From IMG/VR virus record IMGVR_UViG_3300042905_005483, positions 37,536 through 101,535 of that record: a DNA stretch of 64,000 nt. One strand, 5' to 3'. This document shows positions 24,593-32,821 of this stretch, piece after piece. Both the position numbers and the translations under genes were made by a program. Under the pieces are notes generated by a model, which was not told where the DNA came from, ran no database searches, and saw only the letters and a program-made list of their open reading frames with translations. This DNA is from a virus. The first letter of the stretch is position 1. Each line of letters starts with the position of its first letter.

Positions 24593-25978
24593 TTATCGGT
24601 TTACCAGTTCGATTACATGCTGCTTCATTATATCACGCAACTGGCGGGAACGCTTTGTACGAGCTTCTTTGATTTGAAACTTGCCAGAGCGCTTGAAGTT
24701 GATTACAGCAGAGCCAACTTCAGTTAGGGCTTGCGCGCGGTCGGCAGCCATCTTCGGCGCAGCGTCCATACCGGGCGCAGCAGCTTCAGCAGGAATTTCG
24801 CCGCCGGCTGGGGGCATTCCACCAGCACCGCCGGCGTCTCCGCCGAGAGCGCCAGATTGAACAGCTTCAAGAAGTGCTTCCGGCGGAATGCCGAGTTCTT
24901 CTAAAGCCATCGCCAGTTCTTGAACAGCTTCGTCTTCAGACGGTTCTCCGCCCATGCCGCCGTCCATCATGCCGCCCATGTCGCCACCGGCGGCAGGGTC
25001 ACCTTCGGCTCCGGCAAGCGCAGCGGATTCGTCAGCGCCGCCCATCATAGGGGCATCGCCAGCGCCGGAGTCTTCGTCACCAGCGGTGTCGTGATCTTCG
25101 CCTTCAGACGCATCACCAAGCGCGTCGTCATTCGCACGCTTGGTTGTTAAAAATCCAATGAGCAGGTCGGCCATCTCGTCGGCTTCGCGCAGCGTGTTTG
25201 CACACACCTCGCGAACGGCGGCTTCAGCAGCCTCTTTTTCTACGCCAAGATGTGCTGCCAGCTCATAACCGGCGCTATAAGCGGCTTCTTTGTCTCCGCG
25301 CAGCGAAGCGAGGTCCGAACCCTCAATCTTGCCGTCGTTGTCGACGTCGAGCTTGTGCTGGTCGCCCTTCAGTTTGCCGTGCTCGGCTTTTTCTTTAGCG
25401 GGCGACTCTTTTTTTTCGTCCATTTTCGCCTGAATGAAGGCCGGCATTTCAGCGGCCTTCTCGGCGTTAAGACGGGCAGTGCCGAAATTGATCAGGTTAG
25501 CGAGGATATCGTTTCCAAGATTGCCGCAAGCTTCGCGCGCAGTCTTGAAAGTTACCGAGCTGTACTTCTCGCCGTCGTTTGTCTTGGCGGGGTGAGCTGT
25601 GCCCGGGTCGTCCTTGTCGCCCTTGTAATCCTTTTCAACCGACGGGTCTTCACCGACAGCCGTGGCCTTTGTATTGATGTTAAGTTGAACCTCGTCCTGC
25701 CGACCTTCTTGAGACATCTCAGGAGCGTTGTCGACTGAAAGGGGGCCCTGCTGCTTCTTGATGTCAGCCTCATACTCAGAAGCTCGCGCACCGGTCGCAG
25801 CGTCTCGTACGTTGTTATCAATGCTCGTTGTGGGGTGGCTCGAAGCGCCCTGATACCCACCCGGATCGGAAGGAACGGGGCCAGCCGACTTTTCCGACGC
25901 GGCCTTGACGGCGCCCTGCGAAATTTCTTCCGCTAACGCGTTTAACTGAGCAAAAAGAGAACGTTGCATCCGTGCCAT
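24593..25978 (-). CDS. Scaffold-like acidic protein with EF-hand loop
   Basis: This 461-residue, strongly acidic, low-complexity protein (EDHDTAGDEDSGAGDAPMM; GGDMGGMMDGGMGGEPSEDE) ends in a basic helix (EARTKRSRQLRDIMKQHVIE). That charge layout is typical of capsid scaffolds, and it lies between protease and capsid genes. A near-canonical calcium loop, DVDNDGKIEGSD, sits near residue 210, with acidic residues at positions 1, 3, 5 and 12 as in EF-hand and dockerin loops. AAGGAG precedes ATG. The scaffold role is inferred; the EF-hand loop is directly visible. Confidence 0.6.
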   Translation of the reverse strand: MARMQRSLFAQLNALAEEISQGAVKAASEKSAGPVPSDPGGYQGASSHPTTSIDNNVRDAATGARASEYEADIKKQQGPLSVDNAPEMSQEGRQDEVQLNINTKATAVGEDPSVEKDYKGDKDDPGTAHPAKTNDGEKYSSVTFKTAREACGNLGNDILANLINFGTARLNAEKAAEMPAFIQAKMDEKKESPAKEKAEHGKLKGDQHKLDVDNDGKIEGSDLASLRGDKEAAYSAGYELAAHLGVEKEAAEAAVREVCANTLREADEMADLLIGFLTTKRANDDALGDASEGEDHDTAGDEDSGAGDAPMMGGADESAALAGAEGDPAAGGDMGGMMDGGMGGEPSEDEAVQELAMALEELGIPPEALLEAVQSGALGGDAGGAGGMPPAGGEIPAEAAAPGMDAAPKMAADRAQALTEVGSAVINFKRSGKFQIKEARTKRSRQLRDIMKQHVIELVNR

Positions 25979-25998
25979 GTTTTTCTCCTTAAAGACTG

Positions 25999-26015
25999 GG
26001 TCACGTCATGTGACC
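25999..26015 (-). terminator. Short hairpin between protease and scaffold-like genes
   Basis: GGTCAC (25999-26004) and GTGACC (26010-26015) form a six-base stem with a five-base loop, about 20 bases before the scaffold ribosome site. There is no U-run. It could modulate relative expression of protease and scaffold. Confidence 0.3.
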
Positions 26016-26024
26016 AGCTTCGGT

Positions 26025-27503
26025 TCAAGTAATGTAATTTTGCAGTATGCAGTGGCCTACTGTCAACAAGTTATTTCCATATTTCTCAGTGACTGCCGTT
26101 AATGCAGCAATCTTATAGAGAGCGTAGTGCTTTGCAAGAGCATTTATCGCTGGCGTTGCCGATGCAGTCTTCTCTACAAGATGACGCGGCGTTGCACCGC
26201 GCAATGCCGCTGTATAAGCCTGTTTTTGCATACGATCTTCTAGTACGCTGTAAGTGCACGCCACTTTTTCGGCCCATAAACGCACGGCCGGCGGAGCTGC
26301 GTCTGCCGGAAAGTATACGTTATTTTCAAGTGTAGATGCAATATTTGGCTCGTTCAACAGCCGGTCAAAAATGCTAATTGTCGCAGATGATACCGCGTTC
26401 ACGAGCCCAAAATCAGCTTGTTTAATTGTTAACATCAAGAAGTCGCGCACGGGTAAGACAACCGCCGCGTCAGCCAAGCCGCGCAGCAACTCTGCAAGCT
26501 TAACGGAGCCGACAATCGGGGCGCTTTCAAAATCAATCGGCTGCTGAATGGCTGCGGAGAGACCGGTTGGGGTGTACGCGGCCGCTTTCGTAAGATCACG
26601 CAGGTTCAGGGTGCGCTCCGTGTCAGCGAGTAACTGTAAAGCCTGTAACTGCGCCTGCGCCCGCTTACTAGTAAATTCGTTGGTTAAGAGCGATACGGGG
26701 AGCGTTACACCCATTTGCTCAGCTAACTCTGCGCCAGACATACAGCCGGCACTTGAGGCAGCTTTTTGCAGTTGTCCGGAAACGTACGCGATGCGGTCAG
26801 CCGGACGAAACACATGCGAAATATCAAAGAACGAAGGGTCAGGGTTGTCGGCGTGCAGGATGTGACCGTCAGACATTACCCGACCGATGTTGTGTTTCAA
26901 ACCGCCAGCTTTGCAGTGACCGCCATTCTCAATCGAGTCGCAGTACTCGGCGCGGGTGCGGGCCATGTTGCCGCACGACGAACACTTGTCGAATGGAATT
27001 TTGCACGCCATCGAAACTGGAATCTCTTGGTCGTTCGACAGCTTCTCTAGTTCTTTGTCGGCCACTAAACCGCCGTTACGCTCTGCTGCTTCTTTGGTGC
27101 TATTTAAAGCGCATACCAGTTCGATTCGGCGCATTGGTTCGTTGTAAAACGACGCCTTTACAAGCCCGTAGCTTTTTGCCGGATTCTTGTTGGCGTGATC
27201 CCGATAGAACCGCGCAAACTTTTCAAACGTGTGGTGATACTTCTTGCAGCAGTCACGCGTGAAACCGTCTCCGTTGCGGTTCGGGCCGTAATCCTCGGTG
27301 GCGCCGATGGCGATAAGATGCACAGGCACCTCATCCGCGGCAAACTTGATGTTGGCCAAATGATCTACGAACTCAGCGCCGGCACGTTTAATCAGCGCTG
27401 ACCGATCAGACCCGATTATTCCGCGGCTAGATACTTTGATGAGCGCGGCTACGGGCTCGCTAAAGTTTTGTGCGTGCGGCTGAATTACTTTAATCATGCT
27501 CAT
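26025..27503 (-). CDS. Prohead maturation protease
   Basis: The N-terminal 180 residues match the herpesvirus-assemblin-like prohead proteases by eye. VHLIAIGATEDYG is followed by a His-containing turn (RDHANK, H103) and a Gly strand (SYGLVKAS), then IPVSMACK with S164 as likely nucleophile. The enzyme cleaves scaffold and capsid N-arms during head maturation. A four-cysteine cluster (C174, C177, C188, C197) directly after the Ser strand suggests a zinc-stabilised insert. The C-terminal 290 residues are helical and of unknown role; they may be a fused core protein. Starts at 27503 or 27497 are equally possible. It precedes the scaffold and capsid genes. Confidence 0.65.
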   Translation of the reverse strand: MSMIKVIQPHAQNFSEPVAALIKVSSRGIIGSDRSALIKRAGAEFVDHLANIKFAADEVPVHLIAIGATEDYGPNRNGDGFTRDCCKKYHHTFEKFARFYRDHANKNPAKSYGLVKASFYNEPMRRIELVCALNSTKEAAERNGGLVADKELEKLSNDQEIPVSMACKIPFDKCSSCGNMARTRAEYCDSIENGGHCKAGGLKHNIGRVMSDGHILHADNPDPSFFDISHVFRPADRIAYVSGQLQKAASSAGCMSGAELAEQMGVTLPVSLLTNEFTSKRAQAQLQALQLLADTERTLNLRDLTKAAAYTPTGLSAAIQQPIDFESAPIVGSVKLAELLRGLADAAVVLPVRDFLMLTIKQADFGLVNAVSSATISIFDRLLNEPNIASTLENNVYFPADAAPPAVRLWAEKVACTYSVLEDRMQKQAYTAALRGATPRHLVEKTASATPAINALAKHYALYKIAALTAVTEKYGNNLLTVGHCILQNYIT

Positions 27504-27515
27504 AGCGGCACTTCA

Positions 27516-29075
27516 TTACGCAACGAGGTTGCGCTCCTTTTCCATGGTTTCGGTTCGCAGCTTGTCGCGCTCGGCCTTGAGCTTGTCCATTTCCAGCAGT
27601 TGCTTGACGTCGAAGTCAGCCAGCTGGCCAGACTCTAATCGCTTCCGCAGGAGGGCCTGCAGCACAGCGGGCGAGTCAACGACGCCGGGAGCGGCGTTAG
27701 CAATTTCATTAAACGCCACGGCGACCTCTTTCGGATCATGCCCGGAAACGACGTCGTCATTTAACAACAAGTCGTGAAGCGTGGCCTGAGCCTTGATATT
27801 TTTCAGCGCCGTTTCGTGGTCGGGTGAAGTCAGCTTCTCGTACTCTTGCCGCTTCATTTTTTCTTTTTTTGCCGGATCAAAAAGCTCTTTGCCGATAGCG
27901 CCCATCGCGGCTTGCTGCGGGCCGGCGAGCATGCCGCCGATAGAGCTCAGCACTGAGTCGTCGCCGCGAGAATAAACGTTGTTAAGGCGGAAGTCGCCGT
28001 AGTCTCTTTCTCGCCTGACTGTGTTATTCCAGTCCGGCACGTACCGCGGCATATCGTTAGGAGGCGGAGGTGGCGGCTCGTCACCGCCAATTCCTAAAGC
28101 GCCCATTACAGCGGCGGCTTCATCTGGGTCTTGCGGTCCAGCGTTGTTCCACGCCCCGGCACCACGCGGGTTGTACGCGGTTTTAAGCTGCAACGGCTTT
28201 TGCTGCAGCGCGTTGAGCACCGACCCGGTCACAATTTGGGCGGGCTCAAGATTTTTTTTTTGCGCTACCTTTGTGTTCAGTTCCGGCACAGCGCTTTTTA
28301 AATCGTTGTACCGCTCAATGCCGTTTACGACCTTTGTAACAAGGCCGTAAACATCGTCGTTACCGAAGTAGTTGGCTTTTGCGCTGGCTTGTTTCGCGAA
28401 GTGCGGGTACACCTCGGCGACCTTGTTCAACACAGCCACGCCGCTGTCACCGAAGCGCAGCCCGACCTCGCGCAGGGCGTCTTGAAACGGCATGTTGCCC
28501 GGCCGACGGAAATACTCGGCAAGCTTCGCCATGTCAGCCGCGGCTTCGTTATACGCAATAAAAGCTAAGCGGCGTTTTTCGTCGGCAGCACGCTGCGCGG
28601 CTACCTTTTCGCTCTGCGAACGCATGGCAGCCGCGTGCTCGTCGCGGGGAGGCGGTACGTATGTCTTTTCAGGAAGCGCTACCTTGGCAGCCGCGGCTTT
28701 GCGCATCTCGGCCTGCCGGCGCTGGAGCATGCCGACGGGGGACACAGCATACTCTGCCGACACTATCGAGTTTTGCGATATTTCCGCGGAAGTCTTTACC
28801 GTTTCAGGGTAAAGCGCTTTTAATACAACGTCGGCGTCTGCTAATTGAAAGTCGGCCGCCTTCTGCAGCGTGTCTTCGCCAGCTTCTCGTTGTTTTGTCG
28901 TACGACCCGTGTTGTACGCGTGCACCATCAAGTTAATATGCCCGGCAGGCACGTTGGCCTCGCCGGCACTTTTGATGATCGCGTCGTTAGGACTCATGCC
29001 CTCGTTGGCGAATGTAGCCGCGCGTTCAATCGCGCTGATGAGCTTCGCCTCCGCTTGTTTGTTAAGTGCCTGCAT
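27516..29075 (-). CDS. Head-region virion protein, 519 aa, unknown
   Basis: The protein is helical and Ala/Lys-rich throughout (EAKLISAIERAATFANEG; EKRRLAFIAYNEAAADMAKL). A proline run (GDEPPPPPPNDMPRY) sits near residue 345, and a charged C-terminal coiled-coil (MDKLKAERDKLRTETMEKER) ends it. No membrane span is seen. GGAGAAGGAC lies just before ATG. The gene overlaps the preceding one by 14 bases. Its place between an HTH-like protein and the prohead protease suggests a head core or internal protein. I recognise no family. Confidence 0.6.
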   Translation of the reverse strand: MQALNKQAEAKLISAIERAATFANEGMSPNDAIIKSAGEANVPAGHINLMVHAYNTGRTTKQREAGEDTLQKAADFQLADADVVLKALYPETVKTSAEISQNSIVSAEYAVSPVGMLQRRQAEMRKAAAAKVALPEKTYVPPPRDEHAAAMRSQSEKVAAQRAADEKRRLAFIAYNEAAADMAKLAEYFRRPGNMPFQDALREVGLRFGDSGVAVLNKVAEVYPHFAKQASAKANYFGNDDVYGLVTKVVNGIERYNDLKSAVPELNTKVAQKKNLEPAQIVTGSVLNALQQKPLQLKTAYNPRGAGAWNNAGPQDPDEAAAVMGALGIGGDEPPPPPPNDMPRYVPDWNNTVRRERDYGDFRLNNVYSRGDDSVLSSIGGMLAGPQQAAMGAIGKELFDPAKKEKMKRQEYEKLTSPDHETALKNIKAQATLHDLLLNDDVVSGHDPKEVAVAFNEIANAAPGVVDSPAVLQALLRKRLESGQLADFDVKQLLEMDKLKAERDKLRTETMEKERNLVA

Positions 29076-30006
29076 TGTCCTTCTCCGGGAAGTTTAATTT
29101 TTGAATGTCGGCGCCATTTAAAACCACACCGCCGACTGCCGCAGATAGCAGCTCGTCACTTCTTAATTCCGCAGCCTGATCGTCATACGGCAACACTTTG
29201 ATCGGATTTGCTTCTAGTTTGGTGCCGACTGTGAACGTAAGCGATTTTAGCATTTCCCCAATGTTTTCGACGATAGACGATTGTGCCTTTACTGCATTTT
29301 CGGTTGTACGCTCGATCTCTACATATTTTACAAAAGAGTCGATTAAAGGCAATTGTGTGTGCGTGTTGACCGGAACCGTCATGGCAGACAGCGCGGCCTT
29401 GTATTTCATGGTATTAACGGCAAATTCTTGGAAAAACGTGGAAACTTGTTCGGGGCTATCCGGTTTAACCATTTTTGTGAACCGGCTGATCGTAGCGTCC
29501 AGCACGTGAGCGCCGCCGCAATATCCCAGCATTTTCCACAATAGGTCGTAGTGCCGTTCTTGTAATCCGCGTGTGACAGCGTCGGCTAATACGACCGTCA
29601 GCACGTAATCCATGTTCTGCAACTTGCTCCGAACGTCAAAGAACGTATTAGCGTAAACATCGATAACGTCGGCTTTTGTCCCCAGCTTCTCGGCGATTGC
29701 TTCGTCAGACTCGCCGGCAAGGATGCGGGCTTCGATCGCCCAACGAACGGGGCTTTTCTCGTCAGCCCAGATAGAGTGCGCCCAGAATAGTGGCCTGTCC
29801 GCCAACACCACGGCGTAAATAGCGGGGGTTTGATTGCCCGCCGCGTCAAAACGTCGCTTAAACCGCAACGAGCGTCGAATCCACCGAAAGCCGTCAGACC
29901 CGTCGAGCGCCTTCGTGGCCTTGAAGCCACCGCCGTCAATTTCCATGGCGCGCAACCACCGCCAGCTTGGCGCGCGCTTTAGATTGTCGCACAGCGCCTG
30001 AGTCAT
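29062..30006 (-). CDS. HTH-containing protein, possibly packaging-related, 314 aa
   Basis: Residues 85-135 contain a helix-turn-helix-like segment (AIEARILAGESDEAIAEKLG ... DVIDVYANTFFDVRSKL) of the type used by terminase small subunits and related DNA-binding phage proteins. The flanks are a basic N-terminal region (RWIRRSLRFKRRF) and a long helical C-terminus. DNA packaging or genome binding is a reasonable inference given neighbouring head genes, but no large terminase is in the window. The start overlaps the previous stop as TAATG. Confidence 0.45.
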   Translation of the reverse strand: MTQALCDNLKRAPSWRWLRAMEIDGGGFKATKALDGSDGFRWIRRSLRFKRRFDAAGNQTPAIYAVVLADRPLFWAHSIWADEKSPVRWAIEARILAGESDEAIAEKLGTKADVIDVYANTFFDVRSKLQNMDYVLTVVLADAVTRGLQERHYDLLWKMLGYCGGAHVLDATISRFTKMVKPDSPEQVSTFFQEFAVNTMKYKAALSAMTVPVNTHTQLPLIDSFVKYVEIERTTENAVKAQSSIVENIGEMLKSLTFTVGTKLEANPIKVLPYDDQAAELRSDELLSAAVGGVVLNGADIQKLNFPEKDNAGT

Positions 30007-30404
30007 TAGTTTAGCCGCGGTGTTTCAATTGTGACCGTGAGCGTAAAATCTTTGCTGCCAGAACCAGCCGGCGTAATTTTTAGATACAGGAACCGCTTTC
30101 CGTTGCTGGGATCGCCGTCGCGGTTTTGATAGGCGATGTTCAAACTTTCTTGCGATGTTGAAGCGCTGCTGGCCGCGACGGTCATTGTCGTGACAATAAA
30201 CGAATCCTCGGGATATGTGCTATTCGGCGCTTTTTCCCGGTTGCTCGACAATAGTTTGGCTGTCGCCCCGGCATTTGTGCCGCTGGTTTGAATTAAGCTG
30301 TAACCGCGCAAGACGCCGCGATACGGCACGCGAATCGGCACGACGGTGGCGGCGCCGGAGTTAACGGAGAAGCTTTGCGCGTTGGACCATACGGTAGCGG
30401 GCAT
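30006..30404 (-). CDS. Small beta-rich virion protein, 132 aa
   Basis: Alternating strands dominate (ATVVPIRVPYRGVLRGYSLI; SFIVTTMTVAASS; FLYLKITPAGSGSKDFTLTV), ending in a strand pair typical of jelly-roll or Ig-like decoration proteins. GAGGT is the ribosome site. There are no cysteines and no signal peptide. It is located between a large virion protein and the HTH protein. A head decoration or fibre-tip role is possible. The family is unknown to me. Confidence 0.55.
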   Translation of the reverse strand: MPATVWSNAQSFSVNSGAATVVPIRVPYRGVLRGYSLIQTSGTNAGATAKLLSSNREKAPNSTYPEDSFIVTTMTVAASSASTSQESLNIAYQNRDGDPSNGKRFLYLKITPAGSGSKDFTLTVTIETPRLN

Positions 30405-30413
30405 AGTTTACCT

Positions 30414-32783
30414 CTATACGTTAGCAGGCGCGTTCAAGTCGACGTCCTGCGATGACTCTTCGGGGTACGGCTCGATTGTTTTTTGCTTCAAGAACAGAAT
30501 AACGTCGCCGAGCATTTCAAAAGCATTGCGCAACGAGTCTTCTAGTTCGGGCATGTCCGACTTACCGTAACGATCGGCAAAGCGGTCACCGTGCCAGTAA
30601 AACATAAACAAAATACGGCCGATCTTATCCAGACCCTTTGTCAGGTCGCCCATGTACCGGTCGACAAGGCCGTCGTCTCGGACGGCGCGCAACATGGTGC
30701 CGATCATGGCCGTATCAAACACTTCACGCTGACCAGACTGGGCGGCGTCGAGTACCTGCTGCACGGCCTTTTGGTCGAACTGGGTGTTGGGGTTGTAAAC
30801 GCTGCGGTCTGTTTGGGTCGCGCTCATGCCCGGCACCGGAACGCCAACGTCAATGCCAAGCTGCGTTGGAATGTTCGTCCCCATAATGCTTTCGCCGCCC
30901 ATAACCGGTCCCGGATCAGCCGGAGCAGTCGGGGCGCCGTGAATCATCATCGGGCCGCCGTACGGGTCGGCATATTTGACGTGGCACGCGAATTTACGCT
31001 GTGCGGCTGCTTTGCTAAGAATCTCGCGGGCGGCTGCCTCGCGCAGGCCGTGCTGTTTTACCAGTGAGATCAGCGCGCTCTTTGTTGTAAATTGCTCGTT
31101 GTTAATCCAGACGTCAGAGCCGTTATGCCGGACTTCAAGGCTGCCGAGCTTGTTCATAAGCACAGACTGCACATCAAGCAGGTTGCCGGGCTGCAGGGCT
31201 GGCGGGTCGCTTTCGCCGCAGCCGCAGGTATCTTGCCCGTCTAATTCGTCGTCATCTTCGCCCTTGCTGACTTTTAACAGCTTGAAACTCTCTGGAACGA
31301 AAATGTCGCCCATGCTGGAACGCAAGCCAGCGCCCTTCTTACCGTTCAGATGGACGCGGACCCCGTCGCGGTACTTGTCGTAATTCAACGGGTCTGAGTA
31401 GCAGCACGGGCCAATGCTTCCACGCGGAGGAAATTTTGAATGATCTTCCATGTGGACCTCATAGGTCGTCGTCCCGTACGAATTTTCGCCGTGCTCTTTG
31501 AGCACGCGGAACGGTACGGACGTATCTCCGTTTTTGTTAAGCACCATGTACCGCGCATCCTTACCAACGCTGTTGGCGTCAGGGAGCGCGTTGTACCAAG
31601 AATCGAACTCGTCGCCTTCGACGTGCGCTAAACAAAAAATATGATCAGGTCGCGTATTCAGCCAGTCCGGTTTACCGTCAATGCGCACTACAGTGGCAAA
31701 GTCAGCGCGCTTGCTGGGACCCATTGGGTGGACGGCGATGTAGCACCGCTCAATCTCACCGGGCTTGACTAACACTTCGTAGAGACCGCTTTCGGTCGGG
31801 TTGAAGAACTTCTGCGAGACTTGAATGTTGTACGGAATGGACACAGCGTCGCGGTCCCGCTGGTCTTTAATCAGCACGCCGTCCCGAAGCAGTTTTTCTT
31901 GATCTTCTTCGGTGTATTCTGGCGGTAAAGCCTTTTGCACCGTGAGGTCGTACGTGATGACCTGCAACGTGCCCTGCGCTTCCGGCTTCTCGGCCTTTTT
32001 CGTCAGCACGCTGCTAATTTTGCTCAGCCGGTCACGTTCCTTGATTTCGGCAATCGCTTCTTTAACGATATTTAGCCCGTGAAACTCGTCGAGAGCCTCC
32101 GCGACTTGCGGAGCATGCTGACAGAGCTTCACAAGCATTTCGACCGTTTCGAGTCGCGCTTGCTTTAAAAACGTGCCCAGATGGAGAGACTTCCCAAGCT
32201 GTTCAAATGCCTCTTTGGTGTTCATCGTCGCCGTGCGGGCAAACGTCGGCATAACGGACGCCATCATTTCCTTGAGCGTCGGTTGCGCGGAACCAAACTT
32301 TGCGGGCGAACGGGAAAGCTGTGTAAAGTCAGGCTGCCGTTGGCCGAGAGACGTTAAATTTCGTTGAATACCGCTGCCCAGAATGCTCGGCTTGCGGTTG
32401 AGTAAATAATTAATCCAGTTTTCTTTGAGCGGCACGAACATGTCCTGATTTTTCAGATACAGCAGCTCGTGACCCTTAAGATCGCCATTTAAAAAGAAAA
32501 CCGGGGCGTACATCCAATTTGAGCCGACTTTAAACGCAAAAACGCCGACTGCTTTGGTATTTTCGCGGTTTCGGTCAAGAAGCTGGAAACCAACCTCGTG
32601 GTCAAGGAGTTTCGGCGCAGAATCGCGCAAATAAGCATGCGCCAGATTCGAAAAAGCCTGCTCGAACGATGTGTCGTCGCCGTGACCGCCGATCGCCGCT
32701 GTTTTCGTGTTTGTGCGGTCAAAACTACGCACAATTTTCAGCAGTTGGGGCACTGACGCCTTTTTTTCTCGTTTGTTGTACAC
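30414..32783 (-). CDS. Large virion protein of unknown function, about 790 aa
   Basis: I prefer GTG 32783 (MYNKREKK) because the CATGGAGG motif then serves as its ribosome site. ATG 32795 would place the site inside the gene. The N-terminal 130 residues form a compact domain (VGVFAFKVGSNWMYAPVFFL; KNQDMFVPLKENWINYLLN). A helical middle and a beta-rich segment with CGCGE follow, and the C-terminal 200 residues are helical with an acidic end. Size and position just upstream of the protease block would suit a portal, but I see no portal-like features, so I leave it unnamed. It follows the beta-prime C gene directly. Confidence 0.6.
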   Translation of the reverse strand: MYNKREKKASVPQLLKIVRSFDRTNTKTAAIGGHGDDTSFEQAFSNLAHAYLRDSAPKLLDHEVGFQLLDRNRENTKAVGVFAFKVGSNWMYAPVFFLNGDLKGHELLYLKNQDMFVPLKENWINYLLNRKPSILGSGIQRNLTSLGQRQPDFTQLSRSPAKFGSAQPTLKEMMASVMPTFARTATMNTKEAFEQLGKSLHLGTFLKQARLETVEMLVKLCQHAPQVAEALDEFHGLNIVKEAIAEIKERDRLSKISSVLTKKAEKPEAQGTLQVITYDLTVQKALPPEYTEEDQEKLLRDGVLIKDQRDRDAVSIPYNIQVSQKFFNPTESGLYEVLVKPGEIERCYIAVHPMGPSKRADFATVVRIDGKPDWLNTRPDHIFCLAHVEGDEFDSWYNALPDANSVGKDARYMVLNKNGDTSVPFRVLKEHGENSYGTTTYEVHMEDHSKFPPRGSIGPCCYSDPLNYDKYRDGVRVHLNGKKGAGLRSSMGDIFVPESFKLLKVSKGEDDDELDGQDTCGCGESDPPALQPGNLLDVQSVLMNKLGSLEVRHNGSDVWINNEQFTTKSALISLVKQHGLREAAAREILSKAAAQRKFACHVKYADPYGGPMMIHGAPTAPADPGPVMGGESIMGTNIPTQLGIDVGVPVPGMSATQTDRSVYNPNTQFDQKAVQQVLDAAQSGQREVFDTAMIGTMLRAVRDDGLVDRYMGDLTKGLDKIGRILFMFYWHGDRFADRYGKSDMPELEDSLRNAFEMLGDVILFLKQKTIEPYPEESSQDVDLNAPANV

Positions 32784-32821
32784 AGCCACCTCCATGCGGC
32801 AATTGGTCGAAACTCGGTACT

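Noticed and set aside
29062-30006. Firm call of terminase small subunit
   Set aside because: Only an HTH-like segment supports it, and the large terminase is not in the window.
30414-32783. Portal protein assignment for the 790-residue virion protein
   Set aside because: Position would suit a portal, but I see no portal-like helical stem/wing pattern. Left unnamed.
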